From an uncultured Bacteroidia bacterium (lineage in GTDB: Bacteria > Bacteroidota > Bacteroidia > Bacteroidales > UBA932): DNA of 52,432 nucleotides. Positions 45,490 to 52,311 of the stretch are shown in pieces (position 1 is the stretch's first letter; every line of letters starts with the position of its first letter). Location: positions 1 through 52,432 of the forward strand of contig CACYGW010000016.1 of the NCBI GenBank assembly GCA_902774045.1, in the 5' to 3' direction. A program made the position numbers and the translations under genes. The notes under the pieces were generated by a model. It made no database searches. It was given only the letters and a program-made list of their open reading frames with translations, and was not told where the DNA came from.

Positions 45490-45573
45490 CATCCCTTTCG
45501 GACACAGATTGTGACAGCTTCCCAAGGTCACTTTCGGCGATGGGCACTTGTTACTGCCTTCCGGAAGGCACCT

Positions 45574-45654
45574 GCGGGTGTGTTGAAATTGGTAGACAAG
45601 CTAGACTTAGGATCTAGTGCCTCCGGCGTATGGGTTCGAGTCCCTTCACCCGCA
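45574..45654 (+). tRNA. tRNA-Leu (anticodon TAG)
   Basis: Acceptor GCGGGTG pairs with CACCCGC. The anticodon stem CTAGA/TCTAG encloses CTTAGGA (anticodon TAG). A long class II variable arm and GGGTTCGAGTCCC T-arm core are present, with discriminator A and no encoded CCA. The class II structure and anticodon both indicate leucine. Confidence 0.95.
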
Positions 45655-45655
45655 C

Positions 45656-45683
45656 AAAACTCCCTAAAACTGGGAGTTTTTTT
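45656..45683 (+). terminator. Rho-independent terminator after tRNA-Leu
   Basis: AAAACTCCC (45656-45664) and GGGAGTTTT (45672-45680) form a 9 bp perfect stem around TAAAACT, followed by a continuous T run. Confidence 0.9.
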
Positions 45684-45695
45684 ATGAAAAAAACG

Positions 45696-45712
45696 TGTAC
45701 CATTTTGGTACA
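45696..45712 (+). promoter_or_regulatory. Palindromic operator of the toxin-antitoxin pair
   Basis: TGTACCA-TTT-TGGTACA is a perfect 7+7 inverted repeat covering the -33 box. This is the expected binding site for the antitoxin or toxin-antitoxin complex in autorepression. Confidence 0.7.
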
Positions 45713-45734
45713 TTAATTGAAATAATTATATTTG
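45704..45734 (+). promoter_or_regulatory. Promoter of the toxin-antitoxin pair
   Basis: TTTG (45704-45707), a 19-base spacer, then TATATTTG (45727-45734) exactly match the Bacteroidota consensus. The -33 box lies inside the palindromic operator. Confidence 0.75.
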
Positions 45735-45753
45735 CAATATAAAATGAAACGTT

Positions 45754-46020
45754 ATGGTTGTAGTAAGCAGCAGAGAATTCAGGGCTAACCAGCGGAAATA
45801 CTTTGATTTAGCCCGTATAAATGATGTCGTGATTACTTCAAGGTCCCACGGCAGTTACCGTCTTGTACCTATCACTGAGGATGATACACTCATCAATAAA
45901 GCCGTCCTAGATGCAAAAATTCGTCAGGGAATCGCCGACTATGAGGCCGGAAAGGTATATAGAATGAAGGAAGTAGAAAGCAGTGAGGATTTCCTCGAGC
46001 GAATGATTAATGAGGCGTAA
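45754..46020 (+). CDS. YefM/Phd-family antitoxin
   Basis: This 88-residue antitoxin has an N-terminal Phd/YefM DNA-binding domain (MVVVSSREFRANQRKYFDLARINDVVITSR..., residues 1-50, with the typical SREFRANQRKYFD start) and an acidic C-terminal tail that would wrap the toxin. It binds the palindrome over its own promoter to repress the operon. The toxin gene follows by 1 base, or overlaps it if an earlier start is used. Confidence 0.88.
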   Translation: MVVVSSREFRANQRKYFDLARINDVVITSRSHGSYRLVPITEDDTLINKAVLDAKIRQGIADYEAGKVYRMKEVESSEDFLERMINEA

Positions 46021-46021
46021 A

Positions 46022-46288
46022 ATGTACACAATTGTATTTACTGAGGATGCAAAGAAAGACTTGAAGGAACTTCAAAAGAAGGCACCTCAAGCTGTCTCCA
46101 AATTGGCGAAACTGCTTGATGAACTCAAAGAGCATCCCAGAACCGGAACAGGACAGGTAGAGCCGTTAAAGGGTTATGATGGAACTGTTTATTCAAGGCG
46201 AATCACGAAGGAACATCGCCTTGTTTACAAAGTCTACGATGAAGTTGTAGAGGTCCTGGTTTTATCTACCTTTGGGCATTATAAATAG
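46022..46288 (+). CDS. YoeB/Txe-family mRNA interferase toxin
   Basis: This 88-residue toxin has the RelE fold of the Txe/YoeB family. It starts MYTIVFTEDAKKDLKEL and ends with the conserved catalytic block ITKEHRLVYKVYDEVVEVLVLSTFGHY (Arg, Tyr and a C-terminal His-Tyr). In YoeB the C-terminal His-Tyr and an earlier Glu/Arg carry out ribosome-dependent mRNA cleavage. I prefer the ATG at 46022 because GAGG at 46011-46014 fits it; an in-frame ATG at 46010 would overlap the antitoxin end by 11 bases. Confidence 0.88.
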   Translation: MYTIVFTEDAKKDLKELQKKAPQAVSKLAKLLDELKEHPRTGTGQVEPLKGYDGTVYSRRITKEHRLVYKVYDEVVEVLVLSTFGHYK

Positions 46289-46302
46289 ATATTATTTTGC
46301 TG

Positions 46303-46318
46303 TAATTTTGTACATTTG
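46303..46318 (+). promoter_or_regulatory. -7 elements before the GH92 gene
   Basis: TAATTTTG (46303-46310) and TACATTTG (46311-46318) both match TAnnTTTG and lie 24-32 bases before the ATG at 46343. No clear -33 box is seen for either. Confidence 0.4.
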
Positions 46319-46342
46319 TGTCAATATGACATCAATAATAAG

Positions 46343-48532
46343 ATGAAACGTTCTGTTCTTTTTGCGTTAGTTCTTGCAGCAGGAATCAATGCCTTTGCAG
46401 GCCCCGGGGACGAGTCCCTTACCAAATACGTTAATCCTTTCATTGGTACCGCCGGGTTCGGTAACGTCTATCCCGGTGCTCAGGTCCCCTTCGGGGGTAT
46501 TCAGGTTAGCCCCGATACGGACGATTACGATTATGACGTAGCTTCCGGTTACAAGTACACCAAGCCCACGATTATGGGCTTCAGCCTTACCCACCTTAGC
46601 GGCACGGGAATCCCGGACCTGGGAGACTTCCTCTTTACCCCGGGAGTGGGAGAATCTCGCTTCTCCCACGATAAAGAGAGCGCCGGCCCCGGCTACTACA
46701 GCGTTTTCCTTGAGGATAGCGGGGTTACAGCAGAAATGACGGCATCGTCCCTTAGCGGAATACTGCGCTTTACATACCCAAAACGGGACACATCAATCGT
46801 AACCATCGACCTAAAACATACCCTGCGGTGGAAGTGTATATGGGCATCGGTGCGTCAGGTAGATGATTATACCCTGATTGGTAGCAAATTGGTAAATGGG
46901 TGGAATCCAAACCGTTATGTTTATTTTGCCGCGCGTTTCTCTCAAAAGATAGAGAATCTTACCATCTATAAGGAAGGCAAGCCCGTGATTTACAATACCA
47001 ACCGCTTCAGAAGCAGCAGGGAGGCCTGGGGGCCGGACCTTAAGGCCGTGATTGCCTTCCCTACGCAGGAGGGGCAGCAGGTCTGCATAAAGGTGGCCGT
47101 GTCTGCAACGGGAACGGACGGGGCGCTAAAAAATCTTACTCAACTGGACGGGAAAGACTTTGATGCCGTAAGGGCAGAGGCCGAGTCCCTTTGGGAAGAG
47201 GAACTTTCCAGGTACAAGCTTGATCCTTCCTGCAGCCAGAAGGACAAAGAGACCTTCTATACAAGTGTGTACCGTACGGCAATGCATCCCTTCCTCTTCC
47301 AGGATGTGGACGGCCGCTTCAGAGCCCACGACGGCACCATAGGCACTGCAGAGGGTTTTACCAATTATACTACTTTCTCTCTCTGGGATACCTACAGGGC
47401 CTTCCATCCCCTGCTTAACCTTGTAAATCAGCCGCTCCAGGCCAATCTGGCCAATTCTATGCTGGAGCACTACGACAAGAGCACAGAGAAGATGCTTCCA
47501 ATCTGGTCTTTCTATGGAGGAGAGACCTGGTGTATGATTGGATATCACGCAGTATCGGTCCTTGCAGATATGATAGTTAAGGGCGTGGAGGGCTTCGACT
47601 ACGAAAGAGCCTATCAGGCAATGAAGCAGACGGCCACCAATCCCAACTATGACTGCCTGCCGGAGTATACGGCCCTTGGCTATGTTCCCTTCGATAAAGA
47701 GAAAGAATCGGTTTCCAAAACCCTGGAATATGCCTACGATGACTGGTGCATTGCCCAGGTGGCTGCCCTTCTTGGGCATACGGAGGATTACGAGTTCTTC
47801 CTTAACCGCAGTCAGAACTTCCGTAATCTTATAGACCCCGAGACAAAATATATGAGGGGGAGGGATTCCCAGGGCAACTGGCGTACTCCTTTTGCGCCCA
47901 TAGCCTACGAGGGGCCCGGTTCCGTTAACGGTTGGGGCGATATTACAGAGGGCTTCACCCTTCAATATACCTGGACGGTGCCTCACGCCTTCGAGGACTA
48001 TATGGCAATTGCAGGCAAGGACTTCCTGCGCAAACGTCTGGACGATATGTTTACCATAGAGATGAGCGACGATATCCCTGGCGCCCATGATATCTGGGGC
48101 AGGATTGGCGGATACTGGCACGGGAACGAGCCCTGCCACCACGTCCTGTACCTTTATAATAAGCTTGGCAGGCCGCAAAGCTGCCAGAAGTGGGTGCGCT
48201 ACGTGGCGGACCATTTCTACGGCAATACTCCCGATGCCCTTAGCGGCAACGACGACTGCGGCCAGATGAGCGCGTGGTACATTTTTAATTGCCTTGGCTT
48301 CTATCCTCTATGTCCCGGAAGCAACGAGTACGAGCTTGGCTCGCCCTGCCTTCCCGGCGTTACCGTAAGGCTCTCCGGCGGCAAGACTCTTACCGTTCGC
48401 ACAAAGAACTGGAGCCCGGAGAACGTATATGTGAAGGCGGTCTATCTTAACGGCAAGATAATCAAGGGTACGACGCTTAAGTACGAGGATATTGCCGGAG
48501 GCGCCGATCTTATGTTCGAGATGAAAAAATAA
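46343..48532 (+). CDS. GH92-family alpha-mannosidase
   Basis: This exported glycosidase has about 729 residues. GH92 enzymes remove alpha-linked mannose from N-glycans and yeast mannan in a Ca2+-dependent, inverting reaction. The signal peptide MKRSVLFALVLAAGINAFA begins at the ATG at 46343; the open frame runs 9 codons further upstream. Family landmarks are YVNPFIGTAGFGNVYPGAQVPFG, the catalytic acid region in GNEPCHHVLYLYN, the base residues in GNDDCGQMSAWY, and a C-terminal beta domain. No neighbouring SusCD is present. A DUF3089 gene follows 38 bases after the stop (14 if the earlier start is used). Confidence 0.95.
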   Translation: MKRSVLFALVLAAGINAFAGPGDESLTKYVNPFIGTAGFGNVYPGAQVPFGGIQVSPDTDDYDYDVASGYKYTKPTIMGFSLTHLSGTGIPDLGDFLFTPGVGESRFSHDKESAGPGYYSVFLEDSGVTAEMTASSLSGILRFTYPKRDTSIVTIDLKHTLRWKCIWASVRQVDDYTLIGSKLVNGWNPNRYVYFAARFSQKIENLTIYKEGKPVIYNTNRFRSSREAWGPDLKAVIAFPTQEGQQVCIKVAVSATGTDGALKNLTQLDGKDFDAVRAEAESLWEEELSRYKLDPSCSQKDKETFYTSVYRTAMHPFLFQDVDGRFRAHDGTIGTAEGFTNYTTFSLWDTYRAFHPLLNLVNQPLQANLANSMLEHYDKSTEKMLPIWSFYGGETWCMIGYHAVSVLADMIVKGVEGFDYERAYQAMKQTATNPNYDCLPEYTALGYVPFDKEKESVSKTLEYAYDDWCIAQVAALLGHTEDYEFFLNRSQNFRNLIDPETKYMRGRDSQGNWRTPFAPIAYEGPGSVNGWGDITEGFTLQYTWTVPHAFEDYMAIAGKDFLRKRLDDMFTIEMSDDIPGAHDIWGRIGGYWHGNEPCHHVLYLYNKLGRPQSCQKWVRYVADHFYGNTPDALSGNDDCGQMSAWYIFNCLGFYPLCPGSNEYELGSPCLPGVTVRLSGGKTLTVRTKNWSPENVYVKAVYLNGKIIKGTTLKYEDIAGGADLMFEMKK

Positions 48533-48570
48533 CAACTGGATTTTATATGAGAGAGGAAACACCTTTTGCT

Positions 48571-49497
48571 ATGAAGGTCGCAATAAGATTATTTTTGGGG
48601 TCGATAATTATATTGATTTTTGCCGTTGTCGTAAGGCTTAACGGCTACAAGGACATTGTACCTCCCGAACCGGATTATGCAGATTCTACCCAGTGGTATA
48701 TTAGCCGCGGGTCTATTGGGGCCGATGTTTTCTATATCCTTCCTACCTGTGTGTTCAATGTTCTGGACCCTGAGGCCAAGACTGTTTGCCGCTATATGGA
48801 CACTTACAATCCGGATCAGTGCAAGGCCGTGGCCTATTCGCAGCAGGTGGCTGCCGAAATGTTCGGGGACTGCGACCTTTATATCCCCTATTACAGGCAG
48901 ATTACTATGGAGTGCTTTGGGGAGAATGAGCAGGACAAGTACTTCCCTCTTGCCCTGGAAGACCTTAAGAGAGCCTTTGACTATTGGCAGGAGAACTACA
49001 ACGCCGGCAGGCCCTTTATCCTTGCCGGGTTCAGCCAGGGTGGCTGGGGCGTGGTGGAACTTACAAAACTTCTCTCGCCGCAGCAAAAGTCAAGGCTTAT
49101 AGCTTCTTATGTCATTGGCTATAAGGTGACTGCCAAGGACCTGAAGAACGAAAACATCGTCCCGGCAAAAGATTCCATAGACCTGGGGGTTACCATATGT
49201 TATAATTCTGCCAGCACGCCGGATGCTGCCTGGCCGTCCTTGTCCAAGGGGAACAGGCTTTGCATCAACCCGGTAAATTGGACCACGGCTCCAGTGCCCG
49301 CCAGACTGCCCGGGGGCGTTACCGTTGTTGCAGACACCCTTAACAAAATCCTTCTTGTAAGCGGCTACGAGGGCAATCAGATTAAGATTCCCGCCCTGGA
49401 CAAAATCATCCCGCCCGGCAACTACCACCTAAGCGAGCCCGCCCTCTACAAAGACCACATCCGCCACAACGTTCAGGTTAGGTGTGCCAGGTTTTAG
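48571..49497 (+). CDS. DUF3089 alpha/beta-hydrolase-like protein
   Basis: This protein of about 308 residues has an N-terminal membrane anchor or signal (MKVAIRLFLGSIIILIFAVVV) and an alpha/beta hydrolase domain of the DUF3089 type. It carries VFYILPTCVFN and a nucleophile elbow GFSQGGWG, and ends with PGNYHLSEPALYKDHIRHN. An ATG at 48547 is in frame but lacks a ribosome site, whereas AGAGGA precedes 48571. The substrate is unknown. It probably shares a transcript with GH92. Its last 94 bases are repeated as a diverged copy at 50874-50967, beyond the ATPase gene. Confidence 0.85.
   Translation: MKVAIRLFLGSIIILIFAVVVRLNGYKDIVPPEPDYADSTQWYISRGSIGADVFYILPTCVFNVLDPEAKTVCRYMDTYNPDQCKAVAYSQQVAAEMFGDCDLYIPYYRQITMECFGENEQDKYFPLALEDLKRAFDYWQENYNAGRPFILAGFSQGGWGVVELTKLLSPQQKSRLIASYVIGYKVTAKDLKNENIVPAKDSIDLGVTICYNSASTPDAAWPSLSKGNRLCINPVNWTTAPVPARLPGGVTVVADTLNKILLVSGYEGNQIKIPALDKIIPPGNYHLSEPALYKDHIRHNVQVRCARF
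49404..49497. repeat. Direct repeat, left copy (DUF3089 3' end)
   Basis: This matches 50874-50967 at about 81 of 94 positions by my count, including 42 consecutive identical bases (49413-49454 and 50883-50924). The two copies bound a 1,470 bp interval that holds only the ATPase gene. Confidence 0.85.
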
Positions 49498-49534
49498 CAC
49501 AGTTATCGCCAACCCAAACCGCAGTGACCATGCT

Positions 49535-50800
49535 TTACGGCTTCAGTAGATTGATGGGTGCGACATACACACCGTCCTCTCGTTTGTAAGCGCCGCCAAC
49601 GGCAGTGAGGACTAGCAGGAATGAAGGCGAATTCTCGTCACTCTTCTCCTCAATCTTCGACTTGAGCATTTTCAGGGAAGTGGCACCTTCCTCTATCAAA
49701 TCGTCCCCGCCCAGCTTGATTTCAATGGCGCCCCAGCGGCCATCCTCCAGATGCACCACGGCGTCGCACTCCAGCCCGGCATTGTCGCGATAATGGCGAA
49801 CTTCACCGCCAAGGGTGCCGGCATAAATGCGCAGGTCCCTTACGGCCAGATCTTCGAAGAAAAGGCCGAAACTCTCCAGATCCCGCATAAGATCTTCCGG
49901 CATTATATTCAATGCCCGGCAGGCTATAGACGTATCCACGAAATGCCGCGTGGGCGTTGAACGAATGGAAGTCTTGGAGCGAATATTCGGATTCCATGCA
50001 GCCATATCTTCAAGAATATAAAGGTCATTGAGAGCCTCAAGATATTCGTCAAATGTCTTATTGTCCATCGTCCGCTCATTGCTTTGGCGAACGTCCACAA
50101 TGATGGTTGAGAGGGCGGCTTCCGTGGAAATATGGCGGGCATAGCTGCGCACGATCATCCGCAGTACCTCCGGCTTCTTGTTCCGGAAACGCTCATTTTC
50201 CGAGTCGTCGAACACAAAGAGCCCGTTCCAATAGTTCTTCGTAATCTCGATGGCGATGTCCTTCGGAGCCAGTACGGCTATCGGCCAACCACCACGGCAC
50301 GTAAGATATGCTGCATCCCCTAACTGGAAATCCTGATTCAAGTCCCAAGGGAAAGAAGCCCCACCGTCGAACAAATCCTTCAGGGAAACCGTCCCCTTGG
50401 ACTCCTTCGACTCCCACAGGCTCATCGGACGCATCTTCACCGGGGCAATTCTGCCGGCACCGCTGTGATGCACCTCCGTCTTGTCAGCAGGCGTGGAACT
50501 GCCCGTGAGGATGTACTTACCGAACTCATACTTCACGTCAAGATCGTCCTTCACCTGATTCCAGATATCCGGGGCCATCTGCCATTCGTCGATAAGGCGG
50601 GGATTCTCACCAGGAAGAACAGCCTTGGGGTTCATCCGCGCCATCGCAATGGCCTGCTTTGTATTCAATTTGATGAAACTCTTCTGGTAAAGCATACACG
50701 TAGTGGTCTTGCCACAGAACTTAGGTCCTGCAACCACAATAGCCCCTGATGTTCTTAGTTTCAGAGCAATCTCTTTTTCGATAAGTCTGCTGTAGTACAT
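49535..50800 (-). CDS. AAA_14/DUF4143 ATP-binding protein
   Basis: This 421-residue protein has an N-terminal AAA-type ATPase domain (Walker A GPKFCGKTT near 25-33, Walker B-like RLIDEW, sensor ILTGSS) and a C-terminal DUF4143 domain. The DUF4143 part contains a PD-(D/E)xK-like set of residues (GLECDAVV then WGAIEIKLGG). These proteins are abundant in gut Bacteroidota and often occur as single-gene islands; their role is unknown. Two near-identical direct repeats overlap its promoter. The gene lies between two copies of the DUF3089 3' end, so it looks like a later insertion. Confidence 0.9.
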   Translation of the reverse strand: MYYSRLIEKEIALKLRTSGAIVVAGPKFCGKTTTCMLYQKSFIKLNTKQAIAMARMNPKAVLPGENPRLIDEWQMAPDIWNQVKDDLDVKYEFGKYILTGSSTPADKTEVHHSGAGRIAPVKMRPMSLWESKESKGTVSLKDLFDGGASFPWDLNQDFQLGDAAYLTCRGGWPIAVLAPKDIAIEITKNYWNGLFVFDDSENERFRNKKPEVLRMIVRSYARHISTEAALSTIIVDVRQSNERTMDNKTFDEYLEALNDLYILEDMAAWNPNIRSKTSIRSTPTRHFVDTSIACRALNIMPEDLMRDLESFGLFFEDLAVRDLRIYAGTLGGEVRHYRDNAGLECDAVVHLEDGRWGAIEIKLGGDDLIEEGATSLKMLKSKIEEKSDENSPSFLLVLTAVGGAYKREDGVYVAPINLLKP

Positions 50801-50824
50801 AGCTCAATCTTGTTAAACGCTACG

Positions 50825-50856
50825 CAAAGATAGAAATTCCTAAGATTTTCAACAAA
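50825..50856 (-). promoter_or_regulatory. Promoter of the AAA_14/DUF4143 gene
   Basis: On the minus strand TTTG (50856-50853), a 20-base spacer and TATCTTTG (50832-50825) form a near-ideal promoter, 24 bases before the ATG. Confidence 0.7.
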
Positions 50857-50875
50857 AAATTCCCAAGATTTTCAA
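50834..50875 (-). promoter_or_regulatory. Tandem operator-like repeats
   Basis: Two 19-base direct repeats, 50834-50852 and 50857-50875, read TTGAAAATCTT(A/G)GGAATTT on the minus strand, 23 bases apart with one difference. One fills the -33/-7 spacer and the other lies upstream. They look like paired binding sites for a regulator of the ATPase gene. Confidence 0.6.
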
Positions 50876-50967
50876 TCATCATGCCCGGCAACTACCACCT
50901 AAGCGAGCCCGCCCTCTACAAAGATTACATCCGCCACAACATCAAAGCCAGGTGCGCCAAGTATTAG
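50874..50967 (+). pseudogene. DUF3089 C-terminal remnant (right direct repeat)
   Basis: The frame from the ATG at 50881 encodes PGNYHLSEPALYKDYIRHN and ends RCAKY at TAG 50965-50967. This is the last 28 residues of a DUF3089 protein with conservative changes relative to the intact gene at 48571-49497. It is not a functional gene. The changes show that it is a diverged allele or paralogue rather than a fresh exact duplication. Confidence 0.8.
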
Positions 50968-51012
50968 CGGAGTGGGGCTGCGAACTTATGCATCCTGGTT
51001 TATGCGATTAAA

Positions 51013-51405
51013 TCAATTAATTCTGTTGAGGGTTATTATCGTTTTGTCTGATCTATAAGATAGCAGAGTTATCTTATCTTTAGATGAATCCGTTATATAC
51101 CACTCACCAGAGACTGGATATTTACCTTTAAATGAAAGAATAGTTTTTTCTATTGCATATTGGAAAGCAAAAGCCTTGGTTGAACTGTTCTGTATTGCAC
51201 ACTTGCCCTCAGTATCTGATATGAATTCAAGAATGAATGTCGTCTTATCATGAGGGTTACCCTCAGAGTCATACGAAACCCTGCTTCCTTCCCAGATAGT
51301 TTGAGATAATTGTTGTGATGATACTATGATATCGTCATTATCTCTACTACATCCCATCAGGACAATGGCAATTACTGTTAAGAGTAGACAAGTAATTTTC
51401 TTCAT
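51013..51405 (-). CDS. Small lipoprotein of the duplicated module (B1)
   Basis: This 130-residue lipoprotein has signal MKKITCLLLTVIAIVLMGC with lipidation at the last Cys, then a single domain with QTIWEGSRVSYDSEGNP and FILEFISDTEGKC, similar in style to the lipocalin-like small domains of Bacteroidota lipoproteins. The ATG at 51405 begins the signal peptide; the open frame runs further upstream. It is a paralogue of 51861-52247 (B2), with SYDSEGNP, ILEF and TEGKC shared. A conserved hairpin separates it from the preceding small protein. The function is unknown. Confidence 0.8.
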   Translation of the reverse strand: MKKITCLLLTVIAIVLMGCSRDNDDIIVSSQQLSQTIWEGSRVSYDSEGNPHDKTTFILEFISDTEGKCAIQNSSTKAFAFQYAIEKTILSFKGKYPVSGEWYITDSSKDKITLLSYRSDKTIITLNRIN

Positions 51406-51421
51406 TTGCTTTAATTTTATA

Positions 51422-51461
51422 TGCTCACTGCCTTGCATTTTTACTCTCAAAGCAGTGAGCA
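51422..51461 (-). promoter_or_regulatory. Intergenic hairpin, copy 1
   Basis: TGCTCACTGC (51422-51431) and GCAGTGAGCA (51452-51461) pair perfectly over 10 bp with a 20-base loop. The same arms and loop length, but a different loop sequence, occur at 52264-52303. It lies between the two genes of the module and may be an RNA processing, attenuation or stability element. Confidence 0.6.
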
Positions 51462-51469
51462 CAGATTGT

Positions 51470-51806
51470 TTATAATCCTATTATTTTATATGAATTGGCA
51501 ATTGTAGCAAGAGCGATTGATTTTTCCTCCAATGACTCTACCCAAGGGTCTAAGTTAATGCTCACATCATCTATATCACTTGCACTATTCATTGTCGTCA
51601 TCCCTGTTGGAGTGCCGCCATATATCCATAGTTTAGTTTGTAATCTTGTGAATCTTAATGCATTTGACGTTGCCGTGCCATTACCATTACCGAAGTTGCA
51701 TGAAGCACTTGCCGAATTGTTTTTCCATGACATTGATGCCAACCTGAGCATAAGAAATAACAGCAATAGTGAATAAAATTAGAGACGCAAACGTTCTCTT
51801 GTACAT
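51470..51806 (-). pseudogene. Small secreted protein of the duplicated module (A1), frameshifted
   Basis: From the ATG at 51806 the frame gives a clear signal peptide, MYKRTFASLILFTIAVISYA, then QVGINVME. It stops early at LR. A one-base change in the A5 run (T5 on the plus strand, 51720-51724) would join it to the downstream frame NNSASASCNFGNGNG...DPWVESLEEKSIALATIANSYKIIGL, ending at 51470. The C-terminal 35 residues are almost identical to the partial copy at the window end, so the joined reading (about 111 residues) is the ancestral one. It may be a true pseudogene, a slippage-controlled gene or a sequencing error. The function is unknown. Confidence 0.6.
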
Positions 51807-51860
51807 TACTAAAATAAATTACGCTTTAGATATCGCGGGTGTATAATGATATGGCTTTTT

Positions 51861-52247
51861 TTAATACGTTCTATTTAGGGTCATAACCATTTTTGTTGAT
51901 TTATAACATAAAAGAATAATTTGATCCTTAGATGATTCAGTTATGAACCAATCGCCTTCCACATAACCTCCTTTAAATGAAACAATAGAATCATTTATTG
52001 AGTACTGAAAGGTTTTAATTTCATGAAATTGTTGCAAAATGCACTTACCTTCTGTCTCTGATAGGAATTCAAGTATAAATCTCGTCGTAGCACCAGGGTT
52101 ACCTTCTGAGTCATACGAAGTCGTCTTTCCTTCCCATATTGTTTGAGATAATTGACTTGATGTTATTAAGCTATCATCATTATCTGGAGTACATCCCACC
52201 ATGACGGTAGTAAATAATGTTAAGATTAAATAAATTAATTTGTTCAT
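51861..52247 (-). CDS. Small lipoprotein of the duplicated module (B2)
   Basis: This lipoprotein of 128 residues starts at the ATG at 52247 (MNKLIYLILTLFTTVMVGC, lipidation at the Cys). It is a paralogue of 51013-51405, with the same SQTIWEG, SYDSEGNP, FILEF and TEGKC blocks but otherwise well diverged. The genes are offset by 842 bases, the same offset as between the two copies of the small secreted protein. The function is unknown. Confidence 0.8.
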   Translation of the reverse strand: MNKLIYLILTLFTTVMVGCTPDNDDSLITSSQLSQTIWEGKTTSYDSEGNPGATTRFILEFLSETEGKCILQQFHEIKTFQYSINDSIVSFKGGYVEGDWFITESSKDQIILLCYKSTKMVMTLNRTY

Positions 52248-52263
52248 TTGCGTAGATTTAATT

Positions 52264-52303
52264 TGCTCACTGCATCGTATTTTAACACACAACGCAGTGA
52301 GCA
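52264..52303 (-). promoter_or_regulatory. Intergenic hairpin, copy 2
   Basis: It has the same 10 bp arms (52264-52273 and 52294-52303) and a 20-base loop, as at 51422-51461. The loop sequence differs while the arms are identical. Confidence 0.6.
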
Positions 52304-52311
52304 TAAATTGT

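Noticed and set aside
49535..50967. Insertion sequence
   Set aside because: No transposase, terminal inverted repeats or short target duplication were found; the flanks are a direct repeat of a gene end.
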